Source: Ciona intestinalis (lineage: Eukaryota > Chordata > Ascidiacea > Phlebobranchia > Cionidae). From it: a stretch of DNA of 64,000 nucleotides. Below the pieces are notes generated by a model, which had not been told where the DNA came from, ran no database searches, and was given only the letters and a program-made list of their open reading frames with translations. A program made the position numbers and the translations under genes. Positions 19,501 through 31,000 of this stretch are shown here, piece after piece (positions within the stretch are counted from its first letter, which is position 1; each line of letters starts with the position of its first letter). The DNA lies in assembly GCF_000224145.3 (NCBI RefSeq), contig NC_020173.2, forward strand, positions 2,371,027 through 2,435,026. The letters run 5' to 3'.

Positions 19501-21210
19501 TGTTAAATATATAAACTTTTAGAATTTTGGAAAAACTGTGGTAAAAAGTAATTACTTCTAAGACGATAGACAATTTTTTTTTGTGGAACTTCATAAACTA
19601 TTATTGTGACAATACCATACAGATTCGAGTATACGAGTATTTAACAAGGTTCTGACTGTTTGAACCGTGTAAGTACTGCAATGCATACGAAATCTGGGTT
19701 TTGTTAATTTCGTACAATCTGTTAAACGATATCTCGGTCTGTGCGGTTATGCTCGTAATTATGAATGTCTCGTATATGTATCGCAACTGCCATTGCGGTA
19801 ACTGCGTTTATGAAACAATTCCCTCTTTGTTCTTAGCAGTATGTCATTAGATTTAAAGTGACATTAACATATGCGTGACCCGATTTCGTATGTAATTTAC
19901 ATATGCGCTGGCAGGATTACGATAAATTTTAGGTTCTGCGTTTATCGTGGTTAAGAACCGCGCGCTGGCAGATGCACACGCAACCGCGCACGAATTACTG
20001 ATTTTCTACCGATAACTGTCGAGTTGCGTCCTTCTGGTTTGCATTACGATGCTATTAGAGCATGATAAAGTGTTGCCGCCCAAGTTAAAGTGCTTGTCAG
20101 TCTGGTTTCTTCAAAAACGTGACGGGTAATTTTTGCAACTTATTTTATCTGTGGTAAGATCGCCAACCACGATTAGATTTATATGACGTGTATTTTAGTT
20201 TGACTCACTCGGAGGGCCTGATGTGCCGAAACTCCGCTAAGATGCAACAATTTCTTCGCAGCGAATTATTTCTAAATTCGAAACAATCTTTGGTTTATTT
20301 TAAACGCACTCGCAACACACCCAGTAAATTAATGGAGTTACCCAAAATAACATTAAAATAATGTCATTTCGTGATAACATGATGCTGCTGGCATTTCTAG
20401 CCCACATACTACGTCATTGTTTAATTTTATACGTTACATTATATCTCAAAGGCCAAACCCATATGTTGACATCGGCCTTCTTTATAGGTCACTTTTAAAT
20501 TTGGACTGCAGCCAAAAGAACGCGTTCCGGCAAAGCTTCCCAAATTCGGATTAAGCGCTACTGACGTTCTTCGGAATTTTTCGGCAACCAGTTTCGCAAG
20601 TTTTGGCGCACTGTCGTGTAACATATGAACACCCGACAATCGGAATGTAAACAGTGATCTTACGGGAAGATTACATGCACCCTGGCTGTACACATACGTG
20701 CTTATGAATATGAAAGCTCGATAATAAATACGGGTGATTGGGCACGTTTTAGGTTTGGTCTATAGGAGAAAATGTCGGCGTGTTTTAATCCAGTTAGAAA
20801 CGTGTGCACATTACGTTTTTGACGCCATCCCTGCTTATGTGTTTCATATACAAAGACAGTAATTATTCTTGGTAACTTAGCAAAGCGCACGTTATACCAT
20901 TTAAAGGCGGGCACAGTCACAGTGATTATGCACTTATGTGAAAACACTTACAATTCATTCTGTATTTATTTGATTTGAGGACAAAACCACCTAAGCACGA
21001 ATAGGCACGAGCAAAACAGACTTTGCCACTTTTCAAATCCAATTATAACGACCACGTTTAGTGATTTATCTTATGACTGATAAAGATAGGATCTCTCGAA
21101 AATGCTTCTCCCATATATAGCAACACAACAATATTCTCACCTGTACTTGTTTCGAGTAAACACCCCAATGCACACAATGTTGTCAAAACCAACTTGAGAT
21201 GAAGAACCAT
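13552..21210 (-). CDS. Unrecognised secreted protein ending in a Ly6/uPAR (LU) domain, 9 exons, 461 aa
   Basis: Exons in transcript order: 21141-21210, 19291-19403, 18351-18519, 16796-16917, 15978-16158, 15357-15604, 14819-15020, 14191-14315, 13552-13707. All eight introns are GT-AG and the phases agree at each junction; the total is 1386 nt. Exon 1 encodes a signal peptide (MVLHLKLVLTTLCALGCLL). Residues of about 24-340 are cysteine-bearing with no family I can name (CNHV, CVDCFK, CINSFADD, then MPCTVRSFE). There is a dibasic run GPKRRRR (exon 6) that fits a proprotein-convertase site. The last two exons form a three-finger LU domain: opening IQCYTCHS, closing CRCCCGTHFCND, then a stop soon after, so no GPI signal. 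Introns hold many MITE copies. The N-terminal part may be tunicate-specific. Start: the only ATG ahead of the signal sequence. Confidence 0.78.
13810..13997 (-). mobile_element. Ciona MITE copy, full length
   Basis: Inverted terminal repeats GTAGGGTGGGGGAAGATAGG and its complement at the right end. The interior contains TTTCTCGTCC, AGTAAACAAA and TTAAAACACGATCAGGATAT. Flanked by TATA-type bases. It lies in the last intron of the LU gene. Confidence 0.85.
14538..14690 (+). mobile_element. Ciona MITE copy, right end missing
   Basis: Starts with the terminal repeat GTAGGGTGGGGTAAGATGGG and carries CCTGATCGTGTTTTAAAC inside, but stops after TTTGCTACCAAAAGCACGAG without the right terminal repeat. 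Confidence 0.75.
15067..15255 (+). mobile_element. Ciona MITE copy, full length
   Basis: Both terminal repeats are present; the interior reads AATATCCCGATCATGTTTTA and later TTTGTTTACTACCAAATGG. Located in the intron between LU exons 6 and 7. Confidence 0.85.
15700..15970 (+). mobile_element. Rearranged SINE pieces
   Basis: Three fragments of the tRNA-SINE lie together: a tail module (CCGTGTTATAACGACTGTCG ... GCACGAGGATAAA), a middle piece in the opposite orientation (GACAACCTATTAATGACCAT), and another tail end (CCACGCGAGGATAAATAAG). This suggests nested insertion or rearrangement. The last bases run into LU exon 5 flanking sequence. Confidence 0.5.
16275..16461 (-). mobile_element. Ciona MITE copy, full length, diverged
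   Basis: GTAGGTTGGGGTAAGATGGG at the left and CATCTTACCCCCACTGTAC at the right, with the usual interior (TTCTCGTTCCATAGTAGTAA). An AT dinucleotide run (ATATATAT) follows directly. Confidence 0.75.
16488..16676 (-). mobile_element. Strongly diverged MITE copy
   Basis: GTAGAATAGGTTGGTCCATG and a mirrored CTTATACCCAACAGTAC keep the shape of the element. The interior still shows AAACAAAGAATATTTATACA. Confidence 0.45.
17440..17600 (+). mobile_element. MITE relic
   Basis: Interior features (TTAACAATTAACGACGC, GTCGTGAGGATACGGTTATA, ACCATCTTACCCTAAG) match the MITE interior and right end; the left end is degraded. Confidence 0.4.
17877..18005 (-). mobile_element. MITE relic
   Basis: ATAGGTTTGGGTATAGATGG followed by TTTGATAGCAAACAAATAAT and CGACTCAACGTTGTTAATTG; the right terminal repeat is not seen. 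Confidence 0.35.
18022..18209 (+). mobile_element. Ciona MITE copy, full length
   Basis: GTAGGTTGGGGGAAGATGGG at the left, CCATCTTCCCCCATCGTAC at the right, standard interior. Located in the intron between LU exons 3 and 4. Confidence 0.85.
18815..18885 (+). mobile_element. Partial MITE (left half)
   Basis: GTAGGGTGGGGGAAGATGGG through GATCGTGTTTTAAACAATTA, then broken off; a second copy begins 20 bases later. Confidence 0.7.
18905..19051 (-). mobile_element. MITE copy with internal deletion
   Basis: GTAGGGTGGAGGAAGATGGG at the left, CCCAGCTTTCCCCACAC at the right; the interior is shortened on the left side. It follows the half copy at 18815-18885. Confidence 0.7.
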
Positions 21211-22104
21211 CTTCACGACCAATATTACTTCAACCTATTTCTACCAACCCAAAAACTCAAAATTTGTTAATGTTGTTTTGCATTATCTAAAGCAAAAAAA
21301 TATTTTTTGATTTCGGAAAAGTTAACAAGGGGGGTACATTGCATTTTTTGCTTATGTGCCACATTGGAAGTAACGCCGCTGCAAATGGCTAACCGCTGAC
21401 CTTTTAACGCGTGGCTTTCTTAGAAAAGCGTCATACTAAAGCGTAAGTTGATTAACACCGCTAACACTGACTAACCCTCCGACTGACGGCTGACAAATAC
21501 TATATCGGACGTACCCATAACTGCGCAATATTGAAGCGAGTGACCCCTGGGGCGATATTTATCGGTTAGGTTTTTCCTCACAGAAGCAACTCTCCCACTT
21601 GACACTGTATAGGCGTGCCAAACGCAGGTGACAAATTATGGAGACATTTATAAGTTACCGTCACTACCCTGATATAGCACCTGCCCTCGGGAATATAATG
21701 ACCATTAGTCGCATTTATCGATGTAGAAATACGTCGCGTTACTCCACAGTGACTTTGTACCAGACTATCCGTTTACTAAACGCTACTTTATTTGTTTTCG
21801 TGTTTCGGTCATGCTTATATAGGCGGCGGTTCTGTTTCGACTTATCACTTCGTTCCTCTGCCCTATAGCCACGCAGGACGTCCGCGCGGTGATCGTTTCA
21901 CGTTTAAACAAATTGACAGATCAGCTACGCATGAACTAGTTGGAAATCCCGTCAACACCACACGCATAGTTGCATGTCGTCATAACTTGGGTCATTAATT
22001 GCTGGTTGTAATCTATTTTATTCCACGCGTTGACTTGTCTTAAGTATACTTGCAAGCCAAAAAAGTTAATTTGCATTTTCTGTACCTTGCTCAACTTATG
22101 TTTA

Positions 22105-22370
22105 ATGCTTCAATTAGTATTTAAAGTAAGAGCATAAAACAATGAATAAATTAATATTTAAATGATATTATAAAATAATGAAGAACTTAGCATTTAAAAT
22201 ATAAGCCTAAAATGATAAGTAAATCATTATTGAAAATGATATCATAAAGTAATTTACAAATCAGTATTTAAATAAACTAATAGCATAAATCCGTATTTAA
22301 AATATTTAAAATTGTAGCATAAAATAATGCATGAATCAGTATTCAAAATATAAATTATTTTCAATAAATT
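22105..22370. repeat. AT-rich degenerate tandem repeat
   Basis: Repeating blocks of the form AGTATTTAAA, then an AAATGATAT or TAGCATAAAA stretch, then AATGAATAAAT, at roughly 40-55 bp spacing: for example CAGTATTTAAATAAAC, CCGTATTTAAAATATT, CAGTATTCAAAATATA. Copies are diverged, so exact unit borders are uncertain. Confidence 0.6.
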
Positions 22371-22625
22371 TAAATCGAATAACGATGTGTCTATATATGC
22401 CACCAATGAAGTAATGACGGAGTCGGCGTAACGAATAAAATATTTACATTACCGTTAAGTCGATTTTTCGCTTTGGTTTATTTGGGTTTATCGAACTTAA
22501 CCTGATTGTAACTTAAACAATGCTATTACCAAGTGAAAATTTTTATCACAGGACCGGCGTTTGGTATAAAGTGTATAGCGCACGTTTTATGCCCCGGGCT
22601 GGAGATTTTTAACAGGATATAACAC

Positions 22626-22712
22626 TGTGGGGTAAGATGGGACACCTTTAGCGCCTAAGTATTATATTTCCGTCGTGAACAATTAACAACGTTCTTTTAG
22701 AGACGTAATTAT
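22626..22712 (+). mobile_element. Partial MITE (left half)
   Basis: TGTGGGGTAAGATGGGACAC through GAACAATTAACAACGTTC, then lost. A complete copy begins immediately after. Confidence 0.65.
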
Positions 22713-22715
22713 ATA

Positions 22716-22903
22716 GTGGATTGGGGGGAGGTGGGACACGTTTAGAACATGACATCCAAATATACTGATCGTGTTTTAAACAAATAACAACGGTTTATAG
22801 GAGTCGTGAGAGTCAGATTTAATAATTCTTTGAATGTTCTTTGTTTACTACCAAATGGGACGAGGAAATAAAATGGGAAGTTGTCCCACCTTACCCTACC
22901 CAA
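22716..22903 (+). mobile_element. Ciona MITE copy, full length
   Basis: GTGGATTGGGGGGAGGTGGG at the left and CCCACCTTACCCTACCCAAC at the right, flanked on both sides by TATATAG/CTATATA-type bases. Confidence 0.8.
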
Positions 22904-23879
22904 CTATATAGTCTGTATATAATTATTATGAAATACTAATAGGAGAAAAAAGGAATGATAACATTGCCCATATTACTTCACAGTACAAAAAATCTTGCAT
23001 GCGTGTTATAGAATTATTATGACTCACAGCCAGATAACGACAGTCACGCATTGGCACGACTGCATTGACAACATGTAGCTAACGAAACCGGATCAACATG
23101 CTACGATATATGGACTTCCTAAATGACTCATAGTTTGACATTTTCAAATGTGACCGCATATGTCAGGGGTTTTTGATTCGTGGAAATCAATTCCGTTTAA
23201 TTGTTGTTGTTGATTTTTACCCAGCACACCAATATGCAAATTACCGACTGGTAGGAACCCTCCTTTTTAACCTCTTAAACCATTCGTTTACGGATTGTGA
23301 GTTAATTTTCTCCCACTTGATTGGTATAGTGCTTTCACGTGCGTTTTATAGCGCGATTTGGTTAGATACAAAAAGGGATGACTGCGTACTAGATTGTATT
23401 TAAAAGCTCGAACACCGATTTGCATCTTTAGATTTTCGTCGCTTTATCTTGAATTTGAATAACAATAGGCAGGTTTTAAAAAATTGATATTATATTCTAA
23501 AAGGGTGAACTCTGGCGATGAGGTATATCAAGATGCCAGAGTGTGGTCATCATTTAAGACTTTACACACAACCCTACAGTTTTGGGTGCCGATTTCGTTC
23601 TTATAAGCCAATGGAAACATACTACGTAAGCGATCATTTACAATGCTTGTTTTAAACTATAAAGCGTACGAAACAATAAGGCTGTGCAGTTAACATCCGT
23701 CATCTAATTCATCAAATCCTACATGTTATGACTCACTGGGGATATAGCTGCGATTTCTGTCTGGCTGTCATTTGTTACACATCGACGTTTAGCTGGAACT
23801 CCAAACTACGTTCCTAGACATCGTGCTTAGATTTTCAACTGTCTGAATTGGACTATTTTGCATTTTGACAATCTTTCTT

Positions 23880-23995
23880 AAAATAAATGTAACTTATTTA
23901 TCCTCGCGTAGCGGGGTTACAGCAGTTCTTATAACATGGAGGTTCTGTTTTACGGACTTAGTGCCCGCTTGCTTCACTTGGTAGTTATTATTTAT
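23880..23995 (-). mobile_element. SINE tail module
   Basis: AATAAATGTAACTTATTTAT and CCTCGCGTAGCGGGG followed by the ATAACATGGAGGTTCTG block; the head is missing. Confidence 0.6.
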
Positions 23996-25050
23996 ATATT
24001 TACTTTTTTTTTATAATGTTCGAACGGCTGATACTTTTAGATAAAATAAGTTGTCTAGTTTGGACAATCCGTGCAACTGAGCGAATTGACTGCTCAATCT
24101 CTATATGCTTATGCTTGGCTTGTCTGAATGAAACACTTGTAGGTTTGCAATATAATGTCGCTCTGTTGCTTTTACGCGCCACGAAATAACTTAAATCTGT
24201 GAGCGATTGGAAAACTAGACGCAAATCACAAATATCACAGGAAGATGCGAAAAGTAAGACACAGGGGGCGCAAGGGAGCTAAATGGTTGACCGCAAAAGG
24301 TCGACACGTCAGGTAAATGAACTTTAAGTGTGGGCCATCACGCACATAGCGCACATCTGCGCCCCGTGTTCGCCCAGTTCGCCAATGGTTAACACGTAAT
24401 GTACGGGCAGTAGAAAAGATTGAAAAAAACGGATGAAAATTGGAAATGCATTCCAGCAGTAAGGGAAGAACACACAGACAGATCTTAATAACACAGTCGT
24501 AGTAACGTTCAGTTGTACATGGTGGTTTTCTATGGGTTTGGGGAAGTACATGACGCGGTTTGTATATGCGGGAACGTTAAAGAACCGTTATATACACAAA
24601 TAAATGGCACCGTAAACAGAAAGAATAAAACAATAACAACCATGAAGTTCAAACTGAATGAAACATAAAAAACAGCTCACACACAAAAAAATCTGGGGTG
24701 GACTACAGAAAACAAGTATAACTGGAAGTTCTGTATGGTCTAGATTATAAGCAATGTCCGCAGAAGAATTTTAAATGTAATGCTTGCACCGTGGAGTTCT
24801 AAGCACAATCTTGGAAAAATTTTCACTTTGCGGAATATCTGACTTATTCAACTTTTGGTGTTTTTTCACTTTGTTTTTGCTGTTGTTATGTTCGTTTAAC
24901 CGGCGTGTGGATTTAGTATGGAATATATTAAAGAAAAGAGAGTACCTTTGGCGTGAACGAAAATAACAAGGTCTGAGAGCGGTATCGCATGAAACAGTGA
25001 TCTGGGAGTACCACAGCGCCGTGTGTTAGATGCTGGACGTTCAAGTGACG

Positions 25051-28000
25051 TTACGATGAAGTTAGTGTCGTGACGGCAGAACTGGATACGAGATTAAGGG
25101 GAGAAGCCACCCCCGTCATATGCGAAGTAAGCTGGGAAGCTACGCTGCTCACTTGGTTGGCAGGGATAGGCTGGCCAAGTGCGGCAGCAATCGGTCGCAC
25201 AGGAACGCCCGCGAATGTCATCTGGCCGTTTACCACTGTAGGAAACTGGAAGACTGAACCGGCTTTCTGGTCTTTTTCCCCTTCCCCGTCTTTTGAATCG
25301 TTGTTTGTTGATTTGGAAGAGCAGCCTTCACGGACTCCCGCAAGAAGGTCAGTCTTCCCTAACCCATGTGGCGGCATTGGGCTTAAGGTGCTCCAGAATG
25401 TAATACTAGGTATCACCTGGAAAAGTATGGTGTTAGTTTATACTTATACAGTAATAGATGCATATGATTATGTTGTTGCTGCCCGAATGTATATGTATTA
25501 TAAAAGTAAAAGGGATCTTCTGGCTTGTTTTTGTGATTTTAAGGAACTAGCGTTTCGTCTGCCATACGGTAAGACATCATCAAGATTTGCTGTTAAGTGT
25601 CTTGCCCAGTACACCCACAACAAGAGCAGCGTTAACGCCTTGGAAAATATAAGTCAAAAAAACTCATGTACTTACCATTGGCGATGGAGTCATGATCACT
25701 GAAGTGGGAAAGAAAGTAGCGTTCGTGTCGGATGGTGTCTTCCTGCTCACCGCATCCGGAGTATTGATGCTTTTTCCATCATGTGATAACAAAGATGATC
25801 CTCGGATGCCTGGAAACTGCGCGTACAGAGCTGAAGATATCCCATCCATGTAATCATCAGCTTCTGTACGAGTTGGTTTACTTAAGTCAATGGGGGAAGG
25901 TTTTCGGTCTATTGACTTTTTGCCAGTGAGTCGCCTTTTTTGTGGAGTCACCGGTCCGGAGTCTTGTTTCGTCTTTTCGAGCTCCTCGTCCTCCCGTTGC
26001 TCAGGAGCAGGGAGTAGCTCAGGAGATTTTCTTTTCTCTTCCGTTCTGGAAGTATCGCCGTCCATGCTGGAAACTGGAGGGGAATGTTTAAGCATTGGGG
26101 AAAGTGCTCGTGGACTGCCTGGAGGCGAGTTGGACGCTTTAGGTGAAGTGCAGAGATCCAAAGGCGCTTCGTTCAGGGAGTTTCGTTTTAAGGTATTAGT
26201 ATTGCTGGTGTTTTCAATAGGTGCTGAATTATGGCCGTTCATTAGCATTGCCAAGGTTGATTCTGCATGCTCGTTTCTTTCGTCGAAGGGTCGCGGGAGA
26301 GGGGGTGATTTTCCAACAAGTTCGCGGGAGTATGAGCTAAAATTGTCGGCGAAAGGAAATGCGTTGGAGCTGATGTCGCTGCATTCCATTTTTGGACGCT
26401 TCAACTCAATGCTTGATCGGTTGGAGGATGCAGGAATGTCATCTTGCTCGAGTCGAGAACAAAAAAGTGAAGGGTCGCGACGCCTAACATCCATAACGTC
26501 ATCTTCTCCCGGATACCTCCTTTTCTGGCCACTGCTGTAAGGACTTCGTGGGCGAGGCTTGTTTATTTGAGGAGCTCTTGCCATAAACGCTTCAGCCAGC
26601 GCTTTTTTGTTGTGGTTGATAAGTTCCTCCGGCGTATGTTCTGGTTGCTCTTTAAACCGGTGGTGGCTCATACTAAGAGAGTAATCTTTCTCGTACTGTT
26701 GCAGGTATTGCTGATATTGCGAAACTGTGTCTTTGGGTGGAGATTTACGAGATTTGTGGAACTGAGTTGGATACGGGGGAGACAGTCGGTCGTGCTTATA
26801 TTTGTCATTGTGTTGTTGCTGCCGGTAGCTGTGTGTGTTGGAACGGTGGTTGTTGTTGCTATTGTGGCGGTCCCATCCTCTAGGGTTGATAGGTGGGCTT
26901 TCGGTGTGGTATTTTCGCCCGGAGTTTTGTCTCTCACCTGAAAAGTCGTAATATGAGTTAATATAAAAAAATTAGCGACTATTAAATTGAAGAATGAATT
27001 TAGCCTATTTCCTCGCATGAGTGTGGCAACAACAGTCGTTATTTATAATACGGGATTCTGTTTCATACACGTTATGCTGGGTATTTGGTTGGTGCCCGCT
27101 TACGGGTTACAACGTATGTAACTTTGTTATTACTATTATACCATACCTGCTTGTAAGTATCGCTGAGTAAGCAGTGGATCTTCTGGTTTAGATGTTGAAG
27201 CTACAACAGCGGCTGCAGCAGCTTGTCTGAACCCAGCCCAGAAAGCTGCCGTTGCCGCAGCGTTACGGGCACGTTCCTCTTGCGTTGCTGACAGGGCGGC
27301 CGCGGCAGCAGCTGCTGCCGCAGAGGACGCCGCACCCAGCGACATGCGAGCTACATCTTCTACAGAACGTGTTGCATGCTGAAGAGATCCAGTAGCGTGG
27401 TGACTCTCTTCCGCCATCTCGCGGTGTCTCCAATTATCCGCGGGCGATTGCGTGGGGGAGTAGTTGGAATAGTTCAGTTGCTTCAGCTGCCGCCTTTGTT
27501 CTTGTCTTTGTTCGTTTTGATGGCTCAGCTTTTTTCGTTTTTCCGCTTGCTCTAATTCTTTTGCTTCTTGCTGACGTTGGATGAAGTAGCGATAATCTTC
27601 CTCTGTGACGTCACTACGGCCCACCACCATTGAGGGGGGTGATGAAGATGGTGTGGGTGAGGGGGGGTCCCCTTCGTCGTCATCATCTATACCCCCCTGT
27701 CCATTTTCGTTTTGGGTAAGTCTTTCCATCTTTACCCGAAATGGAATCTTGGTTTCGGTTTTTATAATTTCAGGGAAAGACACGAACTTGTACACGAACT
27801 TCTGTCCGTTCACTTTCTTTATGATATTCTGTAATAAAAAATTAATTTTAGAAAACGAAATTCAAACGAGTATAAAGGAAACTCAATGGTTTATTGACTT
27901 TTTTCTTATACACGAAAAACAATGCTATGTATATTTCTGGCCCTTCGTTCAGTGGTGTTAGCCCATCAGACATCTGTATTTAGCCCTGGGTAAACCCCTT

Positions 28001-31000
28001 AAGACGAGAACAATAAACCCACAGAGGTCCGCGACAAAAACGAAGGGGTTTCCGTCTTACAAGGTTTCACTTGAAAATTATGTGTGACGAGCGGTCACTG
28101 ACCAGCGAGTCATTATTTCCATTTCCTGAGTAGGTCTGTACCCACGTCCGTAACAGATAAATTAAGTGCCATTCCTCAATTTGGACATTTCGCACAAAAC
28201 CGAGATACCGAAATCGAATTCATGGGCGAATGAGCCGGCGCTTTCGGCAGGAAACCGGACGCTCTGACTCAAAATATTAATGTATTATTGCCAATGCCAT
28301 ATTCTTCGCTCGAGAGCGCGCGAATCCGGTGCCAAAATCCCGGTTACGCTTGTCGATCGCTCTCAAACCTTTACAAACAAAGAATTGGATACGAAATATG
28401 AATTTGATGGTTTGGCCATTGCTCCATGAGGGAACTTATCAGTTACTAAGCCCATTAAAACTAGCCCTTCGTACTAGCTGTATCCAAATTCAAATACAGT
28501 TTATTTGTAAAACGTTTGCGGTGTGCGTTGCTCGGTTAGATATTCGGGTTATTGTTTATAAAAACATTTTAGATACTGAAGCATGATACAGATATCCACG
28601 AACTGCTGTTCTACTACGTGGCGATGACGCGGATAAATAACAGGGTAGTTTACAACTCGATACTGATACAATCGCGATCCTAAAATCGTTCGTTATCTAA
28701 TCGAGTATATATTTAGAAACGACCTGCAATCACTTTGCGTGGGATCGAATTCGCGTTCCTATGCATGTTACTACGAAAACGTTCGATTTTGAGACTCGAA
28801 TTAACTTGTATGGCCGGAACGCGAGCATTTGTATTTATCCCGCATAAACATCCGTTAACGGAAGCGCAGGAGAAAGAAAGAGAAAGGAAGGAGCGGTAGA
28901 AGGAGCGGAGTCAAGTGGAATAGAGGGCCCTGCAATGTTTTGCTAAATCGACAGCAGGCCTGCTATTTATTTACCGTGGACACGCGTGGGGGCATTGTAC
29001 CGTTATCAGGATGTGATGTGAAACGAACGTTCGAGCCGCTTAGCGCATGGTATTTCCGGTGATGTAATGTTTCCATTCTGTGCTCGCTTTTCTCCATGTT
29101 TCCCTAGACATAGGCACTCATGACGCACTCCCAGCCACTCTTACAGTGTTATAACCAATCCCCTTTCATCTGGCATCGGAAATCGTATCCACGCTTCACT
29201 GCGCCAAAGATCGGATTACCAAGCTTTCATGATTACGAGACGAGTCGAAATACTGTGGCGAGTGACGAAGCATCGGTGACAAATTGTGGCGGTTTGATAA
29301 GGCGGCGCGAGCGACGTTTGTTATAGTATTTTTCTGTCTCTTATTCCACTGGGCACAGTCGGGCATTCGAGGCTCCCATTACGGGAAGCGAGAGGAAACG
29401 TGAGAGGTGGCAGGTCGGCGTGCGGGATTCCGAAATATACAAACGCACAAGCGCCCTGGGTATTCACTTGCACCTTCCCTGGCGATTGGGAGGCGTTCTA
29501 TATTGAATTGTAATGAGCTAGCTCGTGTCAGCTGCATCCCGTGGTAGCATACTGGCCCGGTAACATAATACCGGCTCAGAAACCACGAGTGCAGCTTAAT
29601 TCAATTCATTGCGGTTCCAATGCAAAGCAGACCATTCCCCGCACCAGCATTGTATCAGGAATGCGTGCAATCGCCGCTGAACTGCATTGCTCGAGTCATC
29701 TAATTTCGTTACCGCATATTTTGCACACGAAAAAACAACCCACCTTATCGTAATAGTAACGCAGCGCTCGGCTCAGTTTATCGTAGTTCATATTCGTCTT
29801 GTTCTTCCTAAGGCCCCAGAGCCGAGCAACCTCTTCGGAATTATGGAGCTTGAATTCACCATCCGCGGAGGTCCAACTGATTAGATGACTGTTGCTGCTG
29901 GGGTCCATGAGAAGTTCGAGCAGAAATTGCCACAGTGTTACGTTCATATCCAGCACTGAAAATAATATCAGAGCTTAATTCAATACCTATATGACATGTT
30001 ACAAGTTTCGGAGCAGTGAGAGAGATTTTTCGCAGCTGGCGGCCATTTTGTGAATTTCATTACACCGCGACGCGTTTGTGAGACTCATAAGCTTTAATTA
30101 GCGGATGCGGATCAAGCTGCTGCACCGGGAATGCTTGATTTATGAGAACTCGAATAGGTCGGTGCGAATTCATCACGTGCACGTCGCCGAAACTTTACGA
30201 CGGAGCATTAAACCAACTCGAGTCTAATTAATAGCGGGTTTCCTTCCGTTGAAATAAAGTCCGGGGCTGGCACAATGAAGAGGAAACAACGGCTGCCTTA
30301 GTTTTCCCAGAAAGTGCGCGGAACCCTTCCCGCTGCGCCTGGCTGGACGATTCTGCTTAATACTCTTTGGGCAATCGTCGTCCTTTTAACGTACAGGCCT
30401 TGTTACGCCACAAATAGTTGCGAAATAGTAAATTGCGTCACACGGTTTGTAGAACTAATGCAAAAAGTAGGATTCTGGTGTGATGAATATCGCTATTGGT
30501 AACGGCAGTCTTCCGGGAAAACGTTGAACGATTAACTCGGGTGTGCACCGTTACTTCAGGCGCTAATATTCCGTTAGTTGGGCATCGCCAAAAATAGACG
30601 AAGTTAAAACCGGTGCCGAAAATAGAAGACTTCGAGCGCTGAGGTTGCCACAGAACAGGCGAACTTGCATGTGTCATCGCTTAACCAAAACGCTGACGTC
30701 AAGCGGGTAGCTGCATCTAGTTAAGCCATGGGCGTAAGTACGATGCTATGATCTACCAGGATCTGCCATGTGTTATAATAAGATTTAGTACGTCCGGCGG
30801 TATCCAGAGCTTCGAATGTCTCCAGAGCCGAGCGCTATTTAGAACGTGTTGACAGACGAGATAAACCGCCCACGAGAACAGTATAAACTCGCGACAAAAT
30901 GTGAAAATGATACGACAGCCGCTTTTAACTTTATGACCCGCGCAAAATTAGAAGATATTAATTAAACCAAGGCCTCTGTCCCCGACCCACGTAACCGAGG

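Larger units (their letters stand above)
21211..25050. other. Intergenic region between the divergent LU gene start and the ELK 3' end
   Basis: No exon with support was found in 3.8 kb on either strand; the frames present are short and unlike any family. The region holds the LU-gene promoter on its left, an AT-rich tandem repeat (22105-22370), two MITE pieces (22626-22903), a SINE tail (23880-23995), and on its right the ELK 3' UTR. Confidence 0.5.

Noticed and set aside
13810..22903. Regularly spaced inverted repeats that might suggest a CRISPR-like or virus-derived array
   Set aside because: Each unit is a separate 190-bp element with terminal inverted repeats, with both orientations and irregular spacing: MITE copies.
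25890..26540. 216-codon open frame on the plus strand
   Set aside because: It is the antisense of the large ELK exon (25676-26937), which has splice, phase and motif support; the plus frame has no family resemblance.
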